64,000 nt of DNA from Sebastes aleutianus (GCA_916700875.1 CAKAKS010000031.1:21315380-21379379); one strand, 5' to 3'; positions 34,201 through 46,271 are shown, numbered from the stretch's first letter. Notes: generated by a model from the letters alone, not told the origin. Numbers and translations are program-made.

Positions 34201-37200
34201 TCCAAAATCACCAATGCTATTGTTTAACGTTATGTTAATTGGTGCACATAAATTATTAATTTGATAGCACAAATGTGACGAAAATCTTTAAATTCCACAC
34301 ACAGTCACTTTAAAAAGCAGTTGTAGTAACAATGGCAGTAGTACTGTTAATACTTGCTCTTGGGAAAACAGTGCATTAGGCAGCAGTGTGTCTCACCTGT
34401 CTCAGGTAGAGGAAGAAGCTGGAGTACTGTCCGGCCTCTGGCAGGTAAGACAGGAACACAGTGATGCAAATCAGTAAGACTGTCGGGTCCTGACCCACCT
34501 TCCTCAGAGACTGAAGGAGAGAGAGAGAGACGGGAAATACAAAGTTACTGTAATGCCTGGGACTCAATGATACAGTCTGGGAAATGCATCTGACTCATAT
34601 CCATTATCAAATATTATTATATCATTATGCTGTAGCAGTATCAGGCTTCCATACAATGTAATCCTATAGCATCATTAAATTATTAAAATAATGTTACTGT
34701 GATGAGGAACACTGAGGTGCCTTCACCCACGTCTCCACTACTGTGTCCAAAAACACAACAAATCCACCTGCTATGACTTCATTATTCAACCAACCAATCA
34801 GATACTGTATTGTAGTATATTGGTTACTGACAGCGAAGGGGTCGGCCTGCTCCCAGGATATGGGCGCCCCCCAGGTGTTGAGCCTCATCTTGTCCGGCAG
34901 AGACTCGGGCACGGCCAGCAGGATGAAGCAGATGTCGGCCAGAGCGATGAGCGTGGCCAGCAGAACCACCAGGTTGTCTCCGTACCAGGCCGACAGGTAC
35001 GCACCGATAGCTGGACTCGTTACCAGGCTGGCTGCGAAAGTAGCCGACACCTACAGAGTTAAGAAGAGAGAGAGAGAGAGACAAAGAAGATGGATTTTAA
35101 AGGTTGGAAAACCCAGTAGGCTAAAGGCTGCACTTAATTTGTTGAAACCAAGAGGCGGAGATGCTGGAAGCATTTTTGTCTTTATTATAAGGACAATAAA
35201 CTGAACACACGACCTTCTTTCAATGTGTTTCTACTAGATTTTGTTAAATTCTTCCAGTGTCTCAAATGTATAGAAGATGAATAAATAAATTAAAACACTG
35301 TATATTCATCAGACAAAGGACCCTATTATTGTAATTGTCTCTTGTATACTTTCATATGCATATATTTTGTATGACAACGCATCAAACAGGAGTCCTTACC
35401 AGACCGTAGGCTGTACTCCTCTCTCTTTCATCCGTCACATCAGCAACGTAGGCGAAGATGACCGAGAAGGTGACGGAGAAAGCTCCAGACATGGAGATCA
35501 TGGCGAAGTACCACCTGTAGGAAGAGCAGGTGTGAGGAAAACTCAGTTCCAGTTTCAAATTCCAACTGTGGATGGATTTTCTTTTACATATATTGAAGGT
35601 ACAACCTCAAACAATGGGAAACCATGTGCAAAATCTGATTAAGTCACCGGCTGCATGTACGTCGTGATTTAGTCCGTTTCCATTGCACTTTCTTGCATTT
35701 TGTTTTTTATCGATAGACTAACTTTTACACCTCAGGAAGCGTGAAAAACTTTTTTGAGATATTTCAACTTTTTTTTTTTTTACTTCCAGTATATTAATGG
35801 TTTTCCCAGTTTAGTGTGAAAGAACTTGACTGGCCAGCGCAGAGCCCTGACCTCAACCCCATCCAACACCTTTGGCATGAACTAAAGCGCCGACTGTGTG
35901 CCAGACCGTATCACCCAACATCAATGTTGGACCTCGCTAGGGCTGTACCGAATGTCTAGCGGTGTCCCTGACTAAGAATCTGAATAGACGAATCTGAGTG
36001 GTCAAGTCTTGCCTATAGTCGACTGATCTCAAATCTCATTGACCCCCTCTGTTTAAGCTTTATTTATCGATAGAAAAAATATTAAAAACATCAACATTAT
36101 TGGCCATCATTGTACATGTATATCTCAGTTTGTATGACGTTAACATGATTGTGCCAGCAGAGAGCAGTGAGTCCTACCAGGGGCTGAGCCTCATCAGAGG
36201 GATCGGAGCGCAGGTGAAGAAGACGGTGACCAACAGGAAGGTCCGTCTGCCCCACACGTCCGACAACGCGCCGATCAGAGGAGCAGACATGAATGACAGC
36301 AGACCCTTGATAGGAAGAGGCGACCAAATAAACAATCCTACATCTGCAATAGTAAAATATATTTCTGTTGTTTGGTCTTATATCAAACAAGATTCCACAT
36401 GTATTACTCTTTTAAACATGAAGATAAGTTTACTAGCCATGGTTAGTACCTTTTAAATAATGCCTGAGAAAATTATACTGATGATGTCATAGTGATGTCA
36501 TTGGGGTTGAAAAACATGGGTGTTTACGAGAAATGTAAGATGCAGAGGTTTTGGAGCCTGACCAATGCTCGGGCCTAATGTTGACATTAATCTGTCTCTT
36601 GTGTGTCCCCCATCTTTATGGAACTGGATGTATTGATATCTACAGTATGAGTCAAAAAGCTGAAGTGTTGAAGTTCTTACCTTCACGCCTTGAATGAGGC
36701 CATTCATCAGGAACGTGTGCTGGGGAAATGTTTCATGTAAAACCTACGAAGAGAGGCACAACACCAATATTTAGAAAACCTACACAGATTTCAAAGTTTA
36801 AGCAAAAAAATGGTAAAAAGGTAAAAAACTAGGCTGCATATCTCGCTCCACTAGAGGATACTCCAGCTTTAAAGTTCACTACAATCTGCATTAACCCATT
36901 CAGTTGCTCGGAAGTTGTCACAAACATATGACCAACGTCTTCCCACCACCACACAGTGTTACTCACAGTGAGCATGGGCATGGTGAGTAATCCCCAGGCG
37001 AAGAACTCCAGGAAGATCACCACCACCGCGTGATACACGCTGGGCCTGCCGATACCCTGCTGGAGCTGAAACACACACATATACACACCTTTTACAATCA
37101 CAATTACATTTTAATGTGAATTTTACATTACATACAATAGCAATTTGTCATCATGTTAGCAGTTGTATGTCTTCTGTGGCTCTGGATGAAGATATTTAAA

Positions 37201-40200
37201 GTCTGTGAAAATAATCCTGATGACATTGCTATGACATCATCACGGTTCATACCAGAAAGCCTACGTTACAAACTGAGGTAGAGGAGTTTAAAAGACGTGG
37301 TTGTTTCCATGCAGCTTAAAGAAATATGGTATCACATTGAATTATGGGAATTGTAGGTTCCAGTATTTTTGGAGGTTGGCCCATTCTAGGGACTAAATGT
37401 CAGGATTTCTTGCCCTCTACTGCAGAGGTTTTGTCTCTTACAGGTTCAGCATTAGACCCCAAGATGACATTTTAGATGTGTAACTTTAGCCCACTGCTAG
37501 TGTTTGCCTCCAGTCTTTCTGGTGTTTTGCCTCCAGCTAACACCGTGACGCAATCATGACGTTGACACAAAAGTCAACGTCATGATTAGTCTATTGACTA
37601 ATAAACACATAAAAATACATATAAAAACATGCAGATTTTAACCTTTGCATAATGACATTATTTTATGGCGTACAGGTAATCGTCTATAAAAGAGCAGGCT
37701 AGGAAATAAACCCATTTTTTTTTAACACAGTTGAGCAGTTTGGCTGATTAAAATAGAACGAGTATTAAAGTGGAGCAGCGCACATGAAGTGATTGTCAAC
37801 CTACTGACACAGATACACAGGATTAAGGTGGTGATATGGACTATTTTCTATCTTTAGCTTGGATAATTACAGGTTCTACCATCACATATTTTAGATAATG
37901 ACTCATTCTTTGCTGCTCTCCTGTATTATTACGCTTCATGTCAGCAGGAGGGATATTAGAGGACGATCATTAATGGGGTGAAGATTTCCGCTATCTTCCG
38001 CTATTCTGGTTGCCTTTGATACTTCAAACATGGCTGATACCATTTTTTCTTAATTAATTTCAAATTAACGAACAATGCAATACAGTGACATAGTAATATC
38101 GAGCCACCTTCATCCCGGGCCTGGAACTGCGCTGCCCCACCCGTTGAAAAGTGGACAAATATTTTCGGTTTATTATGAAACTGTAGCACACTGGATGTCA
38201 GATCACTGATATCATTTTAATTAGGCCCAAGGTCCGACATGTTAGACAGCAAATAGACATTATTGCCAAGGTCCTACCTGGCTACGTTACCACTTTATGA
38301 CCATAACACCTGAAAGTGGGGGGACAAAAAGTCTTGTTGTCCCCCCTATTCCAGCGCCTATGTCTGGGCAAATGTGTCCCGCCTCTTTTGCTCTCCACAC
38401 GGACTGTTTACCTGCATTCAACCAAAGCCTGCTCCAGCGTGATTGGTCTCTACTCGGACTACAAACACAACCCATACTGGACTGAACCCCGCCTCTATCC
38501 ACGGCAAGACAGTTGAGCATGACCAGCTTCAAATATCTCGGACTCATCACAGACAATAAACTCAGTTTCAATCAACACATCACTGACATCCATAAAAGAT
38601 CCCAGCAAAGACTTCATGTCATCCGTAAACTCAGAGCGCTGTCTGTTGCTCCCCCAGTTCCTGTTGTTGCTTTACGAAAGCATAATCCAACCCTTCCCAC
38701 TGTACTGTTCCCCCTGCCTCTTCACAATGTTAACCATCTCCAACAAGAACAAACTTGCCGGCATCACATGCACTGCCTCAAAAATCATCTTCCTTCCCAC
38801 ACACTGTCTATCAGTTATGAACCTCAGAGCCATCACACGCCTATAGCACTCACAATATCAAATGACATTGATCGTTTGACGCACTGTCCCCAGTCCGTCC
38901 AAAAGTAACGCATGAGGGGTACCCAAGCCCCCAGGAGCGCCAGTCGTTGATCCCAATTATCGTAGTGGTCAAACGGCAGTGCTACAACTTCTGTGTCTGT
39001 CACGTGATGCCATTGTGCCCAAAAATACTTTTTCCCAAAGACTTACATTGGGAAAGAGACGTCTGTAACTCAGTGGCAAATTTTTTTTGAAGTGAATATA
39101 CTTCCCAGTATGAACACTCGAATATCCTTTATTTGAATTATTAGGTCCTAAAAGTTGTAAAATGCACTAATAGCTGAATCCAGAGTTATTTCCCTTCCTC
39201 TATTCATGTGAATGAGACCCAGACCGAGGCTGGAGCGAAGGACTGGGAGGCGGAGTTAGCAAGCCGCGACGACACCGCGACGGTTGTGACCCCCGTGACC
39301 GAGCCATGTGAGCGACCGGACGCTACTGCACCTGCACCATGGGCCCAATGGATGCGGAAGATCGCCGGAAGATCTGGGTACTTTTGCACTAGGAAGTCGA
39401 GCCATCAACTCAATTGATCTGGTGTGTATATTTATGCCTCTTTGTGTTTTAATCATCTAATTTCTCATCTCATCCTTGATTGTCTTTATGCTGGACTACA
39501 AAACTTGTGACCTTAGTGATGCTGAATGAATGAACCCTTAGATGATGGTTCTATTAATGTTATTTTCAATCTCGACAGGTTGTCCGGTAAGAACAGGTAG
39601 ACGGTGATCAGTCAATTAATCCAGGTCACACATACTCTCATTGAGATGCCACTCATTTATTGTAGATGGTTTATAAATCCTTATGTGAAGATGTGTGTGT
39701 ATAGGGCTGCAACTTACTATTATTTTCACTATTTATGAATCTGTCAATTCTTTTTTTTTCAATTGAACATCATCAATACAATGTCTGAAAATTATAAATG
39801 AAAAAAATACCTATTAAAATTTCAAAAATCCCAAAGTGAAGTCTTCAAATGTTCTATTATTTTCAGACATTATATATCAGACAGAGAAAAACAGCAAATC
39901 CTCATGTTTCTGCTTGATGCTGTAACAACACAATTTGAGATAAAGATCATTTTAATAGCATGTTTCTGTTTCCCCTTGAAATTATATGTCTCAATAAAGT
40001 AAATTACAAACTAGTGGTCTTTAAAATAATGTAATTATTTCTCATGAAGGATGTTAAAATGGAGGCTGACAGAGCCTCCTGTTGGATCAGAGAACTGTTA
40101 TGCAACAGATAATGGATCCATCCATGACCACATCATCCTCCTCTCCTCGCACTAAGCTGAGCTGTGACTGTGGGCCACATTATAAACCCGCTCTGCCAGG

Positions 40201-40938
40201 CTCTCCATTACATTTACAACACAACACAACACACTTCTCTCTCCATCTCCATCTCCATCTCCATCTCCATCTCCATCCGACACAAAAACAGCCATTTTGG
40301 ACCCCAGCTGCTCGGTTCTGGCTGTAGTCATCCATTCATTTTATCATCTCTAAACATGTTATTTCTATTACTGGTGGTTTATTCCTGCAAGCAATCGTCA
40401 ATAAATACATTTTTAAGCCGATTTGAGCAGCTTTTATATATGAAATGGTCCTATTTATGGTTGTTTTTGTTGAAAAATGAACATAAAGCACAACTGAATT
40501 AGAAAATGAGCAACATGCTTACGTCATATGTTTTAATACGTCACACACACCTGAACCGTTTTATTTTTTATTTTTAATTAATTCTAACTGTACATTATAT
40601 AAATATAACATGCATCATTTAATATATAAACATTTAATATAATTAAATATAATGTAAAAAATTAAATATGATATAAAAAAACTAAATATAATTAAATATA
40701 ATATAAAAAACGAAATATAATTAAATATAATATAAAAAATGAAATATAATTAAATATAATATAAAATAATTAAATATAATATATAAGCCTACATAATTTT
40801 AAATCTCCTAATATCAATATCAAAATAGCGGGTTCATCCACCGACCGTTGCTCCGTCCTTCATGATGATCTTCTTGACGAGCACCACTCGGCCGGGGCCG
40901 GTTCCAGCCGCCGCCACCGCCGGAGGCTCCACCGGCAT
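31273..40938 (-). CDS. mfsd14b: MFSD14-type (HIAT1/HIATL1) major facilitator transporter
   Basis: Twelve coding exons on the minus strand: 40846-40938, 36967-37065, 36681-36743, 36178-36305, 35400-35514, 34832-35050, 34397-34510, 33608-33679, 33326-33438, 32878-32975, 32135-32298 and 31273-31545. They give 516 residues, close to the family's 490-506. The family belongs to the 12-helix MFS solute carriers; the substrate is not established. Family stretches visible include GRPSVYHAVVVIFLEFFAWG, the MFS motif A between helices 2 and 3 (GALSDVWGRRTFL), EQADPFASLRKVGQD, SYLPEAGQYSSFFLYLRQ, GNKNTVLLGLGFQILQLAWY and GMITGIRGLCNGLGPALYGF. The hydrophilic tail is Ser/Asp/Glu-rich and ends EPLLQDSIV, with EPLLQD as in the family. 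The tail GSDEE...DEDFEPLLQDS leans to MFSD14B, while the N-terminal KKIIMKDGAT leans to MFSD14A, so the paralogue is uncertain. Intron 1 (3.8 kb) holds LINE debris. Confidence 0.92.
31706..31940 (-). repeat. Copy of the GGCTGTCAATCGATT interspersed family
   Basis: Starts GGCTGTCAATCGATTCAAAT and shares AAATGTACCTTAAAAGGGAG and GACAAATCTCCCTT-type phrases, in reverse orientation, with 45840-46055 and 48527-48803. It lies in the last MFSD14 intron. Confidence 0.7.
32455..32870. repeat. (GGAGA)n / (GAGTA)n purine-rich microsatellite
   Basis: About 415 bases of GGAGA, GAAAGGAGAG and TAGAGTAGAG units in the intron between MFSD14 exons 32135-32298 and 32878-32975. It begins within about 10 bases of the 5' splice site of that intron on the minus strand. 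Confidence 0.95.
33040..33140 (+). repeat. Lone fragment of the GGTTTAGGCAACAAA minisatellite motif
   Basis: GTTAGGTTTAGGCAACAAAA and ATGGTTTAGGTTAAAAGAAC match the unit and flank of the 52.8-53.3 kb minisatellite. So the motif is dispersed, not unique to that array. Confidence 0.6.
35819..35932 (+). mobile_element. Tc1/mariner transposase 3' fragment
   Basis: One frame reads PDLNPIQHLWHELKRRL, the signature around the last catalytic acidic residue of Tc1-like transposases (usually SPDLNPIENLWHELKRR). Upstream and downstream frames are broken. It is a dead fragment in an MFSD14 intron. Confidence 0.75.
38290..38905 (+). mobile_element. Non-LTR retrotransposon (LINE) reverse transcriptase C-terminal fragment, frameshifted
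   Basis: Frame-broken coding sequence. SFKYLGLITDNKLSFNQHI (from 38519) and IHKRSQQRLHVIRKLRAL continue in another frame as LLLLYESIIQPFPLYC and NKNKLAGITCTASKI, the usual post-catalytic part of fish LINE reverse transcriptases. At least one frameshift near 38640 makes it inactive. It lies in MFSD14 intron 1, opposite to the gene. Confidence 0.75.
38905..39420. repeat. Probable interspersed non-autonomous fish repeat
   Basis: AAAGACTTACATTGGGAAAG and AGACGTCTGTAACTCAG are phrases I recall as frequent in percomorph repeats. GC-rich right part without a gene. One copy in the window. Confidence 0.35.
40223..40277 (+). repeat. (CTCCAT)n hexanucleotide repeat
   Basis: About eight CTCCAT units. 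The reading frame repeating Leu-His or Ser-Ile across it is a repeat artefact. Confidence 0.9.
40600..40790. repeat. AT-rich minisatellite (TAATTAAATATAATATAAAAAA unit)
   Basis: Roughly five diverged tandem units of 25-30 bases, about 60 bases from the 3' border of MFSD14 exon 1 (that is, at the start of intron 1). Confidence 0.7.
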
Positions 40939-41215
40939 CTCCTCCACACACCTGCCGCGGGTCACGAAGCATCCATGTCGCGTAGATATCCGCGGTTCTC
41001 CGGCTGCTTCCAGGATTCCTCCCTAAATGTAGCCTCGGAGGAGGCTAAGAACCGAGCTAACGGCTGATAATAAGAAAGATAAACCGTGTTGAGATGACCG
41101 TTAATGTTCAAAATGTCTAACAACCGTTAGATCCGTTAGATCAGGTCAGCCCGGTACTCTCTCTCTCTCACACCGTCAAGTTAGACAGGAACAGGACAGG
41201 AGTTCCGGTTTGGGT
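40939..41215 (-). promoter_or_regulatory. 5' UTR and promoter-proximal region of the MFSD14 gene, with a short upstream ORF
   Basis: GC-rich sequence upstream of the start codon. A four-codon upstream ORF (ATG GAT GCT TCG TGA) occupies 40962-40976 on the minus strand and ends 24 bases before the main ATG. A CT run and a GTTCCGG motif lie near 41160-41210, where transcription plausibly starts. No TATA box seen. Confidence 0.4.
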
Positions 41216-41277
41216 TTAGCTTCTTTTCAGATTAAAAGCATCATTGTTTTGCATGCTTAAGTTATTTTGGCCAAATA

Positions 41278-41370
41278 TAAAATAAATAAAATAAATAAAA
41301 TAAATAAAATAAATAAAATAAATAAAATAAATAAAATAAATAAAATAAATAAAATAAATAAAATAAAATA
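41278..41370. repeat. (AAATAAAATA)n repeat
   Basis: About nine perfect 10-base units of AAATAAAATA. The reading frame with repeated FIYFI is a repeat artefact. Confidence 0.9.
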
Positions 41371-41514
41371 CAAATTTACAAGAAAGAGGCCAAACTTGTC
41401 TGAGCTTATTATCTATGTCAAACAATACATTTTCTTCTATAGCTGAGTGTAGGCCTACCGACAATATTTAGTTGCAGAAACATCAGTTCCCCCTCAATAT
41501 TTCTTTGTGGTTCC

Positions 41515-42000
41515 TTATACTTATACTTTATATACTTTATACTTTATACTTTATTGTCAGACAGGTCTGAAATTTGTTTTGCATAACAGCAGCTCCGTTT
41601 GCAACATCACAGAAAGGACAAAGACAATAAACAAGGATACAAACATTTAAACATTACAATCACAGAAGACAATATTCAGGGCCCTTTACCGCACATTTGA
41701 TCTGGGATTAGGCTCCATATTTAGTTTAAGGATTGACTGATGCAAAAAAGAGTGCTTCAGTCTAACCTTATTAAATCGTGGAACCCTGTATCTCCGATTC
41801 GATGGTAACAGTTGATATTCACTGTTCAAAACATGATTGGGGTTAGAGACGATGTTGTTAGCCAGCCTTAAGATGTTATTATGATAGGCTGATTCATAGA
41901 GTTTCTCAAGGGGTTGACCAACAATCTTTGAGCAGATTTTCATTTGTTGGAGCAGTTTTGACTTTAAAGTAGTTGACAAATTCTTGTACCAAATTCTTTT
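41515..42000 (-). mobile_element. LINE 3' end, minus strand (reverse transcriptase C-terminus and 3' tail)
   Basis: The minus-strand frame 41686-41979 contains QPLEKLYESAYHNNILRLAN, a PNHVLNSEYQLLPSNRRYRV segment and KVRLKHSFLHQSI, typical of the extreme C-terminus of fish non-LTR retrotransposon polyproteins. Downstream on that strand the element ends in a TACTTTATA-type tandem tail at about 41515-41555, as many LINE 3' ends do. The 5' part is missing. Confidence 0.75.
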
Positions 42001-42213
42001 ACACTGTGAAAGAACAATTGCTTAAAATACCCTTAATGAATAAATGAATATACCTCTGAAATTTCATCAGAATCTAAATCAAGGTGTTTCATAGCGAGAG
42101 AACCCTTAATCTGTCCATTAATTTGAAAAGCAAAAGCTAAACCTTTTAAAAACACCTTAATTACAGAAGCCCTTAATTAAGAAATTATGTTAAAAAAATG
42201 TATTGGGTATATT

Positions 42214-42600
42214 AAAGGGACTGTTTGTAACTTCTGACACGTATATATCAATCCGGGTCAGTGTCCCATGCGCGCTCGCGTGTGGCTACGCTGTTCAGAC
42301 AAGACTCCAACACAAACTACACAGAAGCACCAAAACCGCAAAGTTATATCTAGTGGAGCCCGTCTTGCAAAACAATGTTGGCCGCGGTCGGAGGACGCGG
42401 GGGACACCGTAGCTTTGGTCTCCAGGGCCGGAGTCTCTGCTGTACTCTGCTCCTCTGCTCCTCTGCCTGCTTGCCTTCACTCACACACTGCGCGCATTCT
42501 CGCTGTTTTACAGTGGACGTTTGTGCAGAAATAAATGCTGCAGCTCCTCCAGACCAACAGAGGTTTCCCGTGTCTTGTGAAGTGACGGGGCTCAATGACT
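42214..42600. mobile_element. Second copy of the AAAGGGACTGTTTGTAA element
   Basis: Begins AAAGGGACTGTTTGTAACTT. Its 42405-42600 part is the reverse complement of 17875-18115. The two share one terminus in the same orientation and the inner block in opposite orientation. Confidence 0.6.
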
Positions 42601-43199
42601 TTATTCTTAACCGGTCTTTGATTAATGTAGACCTACTACCATCTGATAACCTGAATTAACCTTATCCTATGTTTTCCCTTCTTTTCTTGACATATTTGAC
42701 ATTTATTTTGAAAGCCAAACCGCTCTACTTCCCGTCGCATCGACTGTTAATGACAGTTAATGCGGTCCAATTCAATCCAAACCGGTCTTTAAAAGACCTG
42801 GACCGGTTCTAGGCTTGACTGACCCGTGTCAGAAAACAGAGAAAAACAGGGTGCATTTGATTTTTAAACCCAGAAAATGAGAATAATAGAGAGAGAAGGT
42901 CAAATAACGGAGTGAGGAGTCTGTCGCAGCATCCCTTGGCAGGAGGACCGGCTCGTTACGTCAGAAAGAAGTAGTACCAAACCGGAAATAAGATCTTACC
43001 CTCACAATAAAAGCTCTTAATTAAACAATGTAGACCTACAAATCGTTAAAATGATTTTTTATTTATTTTACTTTTACAAATACTGTTAATAACTGTTGTA
43101 ATAACTGTTTATTTCTTTATTAATTACTGTTTAATTATCTATCGGTTACTTAATATTTATTCTGTCTTAGTCACTCTTCCTATTTTTTTTCTGTAAAGA

Positions 43200-43920
43200 A
43201 TAATGCAAATTTGTGGATATTTGATTTTGGGTATAAGAATAATGTATGGATGGTCGGATGCTGTGTATTGTATATATGTATATATGTCTATATATATATA
43301 TAGGTATACATATGTACTGTATATGTGGTATGCAGTGTGCACATGTAGTGCAGTGTGTGGTGTATGTTTATGTATAAATATATATATGTATATGTATATA
43401 TATGTATATTTGTGTATGTATGTGTGTATATATGTATTGCATGTTGTATTGCATGTGCATATTGTATATTATAAATTGTATATTGTAAATAATAATATGT
43501 GCATATAATAAAAGATAACAAATAGTCAATATCATTAAATTAAATATGGAAGTAATGAATTGGTATTGTGATTAAGTGATATTATAAGTAATTAATTGGT
43601 ATTCTGGATTGATAACAAATATAGATTTTGATAAGGATAATTATATCAATAATTAATTTATATTTCTGTATGACAGAGATAAAAGGCAATAATTATAGTC
43701 AGACAAATTTAGGAAAATTTAATTAGAGTATATGTATGGCTCAATAAGGAAGCTGGTTAATTATTAATGAATGACTTATGGAGAAGGGGTGGGTGGGATT
43801 AAATAAATTTGTACTTCTCACTCCTTTTTGAATTATTATCATTCTCTTTTTCTTTATTTTTAATTAAAAAAAAATTGTATTCTACGTGTTCGAAATAAAT
43901 TTTGAAATTAAATGAAATTA
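43200..43920 (+). mobile_element. Probable LINE 3' region with TATATG simple repeat
   Basis: The TATATGTATATATG-rich block (43265-43440) is followed by GGAGAAGGGGTGGGTGGGAT and a CACTCCTTTTTGAATTATTAT phrase, ending TTCGAAATAAATTTTGAAAT. This arrangement is familiar from 3' ends of fish Rex-type LINEs. No intact reading frame remains. Confidence 0.5.
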
Positions 43921-44432
43921 CGAACCTTTAAACGTGTGATTCATCCTAATCAAATTTATTTATCTCAAAAAATGTGTAGTTACTGAATTTGTCAACTTTT
44001 ATTTTGAAAAAGAAGGTGTCTTCCGGTTGGTTCGACAGTGGTAGACGGAGGTTAGCAGACGTGTAAATCACGTGTCGGTGGCTGAGGTTGTGGTTGTGTG
44101 TGGTTGTGTGTGTGTGTATGAATAAAACATGATAAAACGGTGACGGTGGGAAACGTGACCAGTCGACTTACATCATCAATCAGCAGAGAAATCAGACGCA
44201 CAACGAGACGACTTAAAGATCCGCTTATATTTATTTATTTTAGAATCATTTCAGTTTCCAGTTTTCTATTCTTTTTCCAATTCATTGATAATTACAATTA
44301 TGATGATAATATAATTTTTCTTCCTTCTTGACCTCACAGAGGTCACAGAGGAGGCAGGGGTAGAGGTCACCTCTGTTATTAAAGGTCTTGGTGGGAAATA
44401 AACTCCCTAATATTTACATTTAGTATACCCAG

Positions 44433-44434
<2 letters not shown>

Positions 44435-44495
<61 letters not shown>

Positions 44496-44670
44496 TTAAT
44501 AAAAATAATAATAATAATCATGATATGAAGTTAATTTAATAATTTTAATAAAATAACCTAGAATATTTGGTTTTAAATATTATAGGTTATTTTATCAAAT
44601 TATTAGTAGTAGTTAAATTAACTTCATATCATGATTATTATTATTATTATTATTATTATATATTTTTCTT
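44435..44670. repeat. AT palindrome embedded in a (TAA)n/(TTA)n array
   Basis: A TAA array (44438-44515) leads into ATCATGATATGAAGTTAATT. After a loop near 44560-44585 the reverse complement AATTAACTTCATATCATGAT follows, leading into a TTA array. Arms are 60-70 bases with a small indel, so single strands could form a long hairpin. Confidence 0.85.
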
Positions 44671-44695
44671 CAGTCTACTATTGGTTTTAAATCGT

Positions 44696-44845
44696 GTAGT
44701 TAAACCGTGTTCATAAGTTGAGTCCATATGAACGCCCCCCTCTTGACGTATTCACGATAACTGGAAAGTTTCTGAAAGCTCTGAGTTCAGAAGTTGTGAA
44801 GTGTTTGTTGACGCCATTTCCCACCGTCACCACTTATGAACACGG
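44696..44845. repeat. Short inverted repeat (ACCGTGTTCATAAGT arms)
   Basis: ACCGTGTTCATAAGT at about 44705-44719 and ACTTATGAACACGGT at about 44832-44846 are perfect reverse complements 110 bases apart, as in a small inverted-repeat element. The adjoining CATTTCCCACCGTCAC is the reverse complement of GTGACGGTGGGAAACG at 44140-44155. Confidence 0.55.
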
Positions 44846-45060
44846 TAAATACGACCCCATCTGAAGACACCAAAAGCTTGTTGGTTCCTACTGGATCAAC
44901 ATCGATGGTACGGCATGAGCTGAAGGTTGAGAGATGCTTGCCGAAGTGTGCTCTGCTATTTCCTGCAAAACCACGTCCATCCGGGTGAAATACCACGTTT
45001 TTAGGGATTCCAACGACAGCGTAGCCAGACTGCTCCTGTCTGTACCTTTAACTCACACAG

Positions 45061-45061
45061 A

Positions 45062-45094
<33 letters not shown>

Positions 45095-45108
45095 ACACAC
45101 ACACACTT
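45061..45108. repeat. (CA)n microsatellite
   Basis: About 22 CA units with one TC interruption. Confidence 0.95.
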
Positions 45109-45234
45109 TTCCTTTTTTCTCAGTGCTCTCTATCTGTCCTGTTACAGTAAATGCTGATCTGCAGTGTGTTTGGATGCGTTGCTAGGCAACAGCGTACCTG
45201 CAGAGTAAAGTGTGGGTTACCTGTAAGCCTAGAC

Positions 45235-45361
45235 TCAGAGGACAGCTGTTGGACTTAGAGCTGGGATGACTCATCCGTGGCTCAGCGCGGCTTCAATAAA
45301 ACACCGGTAGAACTAAAAAAAAACAAGAAGTCAACATCCTGACAGACACAAAGCTCGACAG
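45235..45361 (+). other. Candidate 5' non-coding exon of the kelch gene
   Basis: The sequence ends AGCTCGACAG before GTAGGG, a strong donor, about 900 bases upstream of the first coding exon. No start codon continues into the kelch frame. The exon's 5' limit and its use are inferred. Confidence 0.35.
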
Positions 45362-45599
45362 GTAGGGTTCATCCTGCTGATGTTGGTTTTTATAAACAAA
45401 AACATTCAAGGCCACACAATAGTCTTAATTTATGGTTGTGATAAACAATTTTTTTTTTTAGAATTTATCCATCTGGATATGGCAATTTAAATGTATAATG
45501 TTGCTGTAGTGCCACCTGGAGGTGAAATGGCATCAAATTTGATTGTTGATATCTGTCATCATTCTGCTGCACCTGCACATTGTGTTTAAGAGTTATGGT

Positions 45600-46060
45600 A
45601 GATTATGGTCCCCTTGACCTCTGACCTCAAGATATGTGAATGAAAATGGGGTCTCCCCTTTACAGACATGCCCACTTTATGATAATCACATGCAGTTTGG
45701 GGCAAGTCATAGTCAAGTCAGCACACTGACACACTGACAACTGTTGTTGCCTGTTGGGCTTGAGTTTGTCATGTTATGATTTGAGCATATTTTTTATGCT
45801 AGATGCAGTACCTGTGAGGGTTTCTGGACAATATTTGTCATTGTTATGTGTTAATTGATTTCCAATAATAAATATATACATACATTTGCAAGCATATTTG
45901 CCTCCCATGTTGATATAGTAGGCGTAGTAGGCCCCTAATGACCCACATCTATTGTGCTTATAGCAACTGATAACGCCTATTTAAAAGCCTGATAACAATC
46001 CAATCAGGTGATTTTTAACAGATGAAAAATGTGCGATTAATTGGCAGCCCTAATCCTTAC
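45600..46060 (+). repeat. Longest copy of the GACCTCAAGATATGTGAATG / TTGGCAGCCCT family
   Basis: Begins with the block seen at 10930 and ends GTGCGATTAATTGGCAGCCCT. It links the CACATGCAGTTTGGGGC part to the GATTAATCG...CAGCCCT part, which occur separately elsewhere, so both belong to one element family. Non-coding. Confidence 0.7.
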
Positions 46061-46271
46061 CAATACTAATCACTTGTTATGTGTCCAGCAGACTGAACTC
46101 TAACAAAAAAAAGTTCTTAGATATTGGGATGACTAAAAGACAAAGCGACCAAAAATAAACCTCAGCAGTAGAGTATGTAGTTTATCCTGTGACTCAGATT
46201 CCTGAACAATTCAGATGGTAACTGTTTGTGTGTGTGTGTGTGTGTTTGTGAGAGAGACAGCAGATGTGAAG

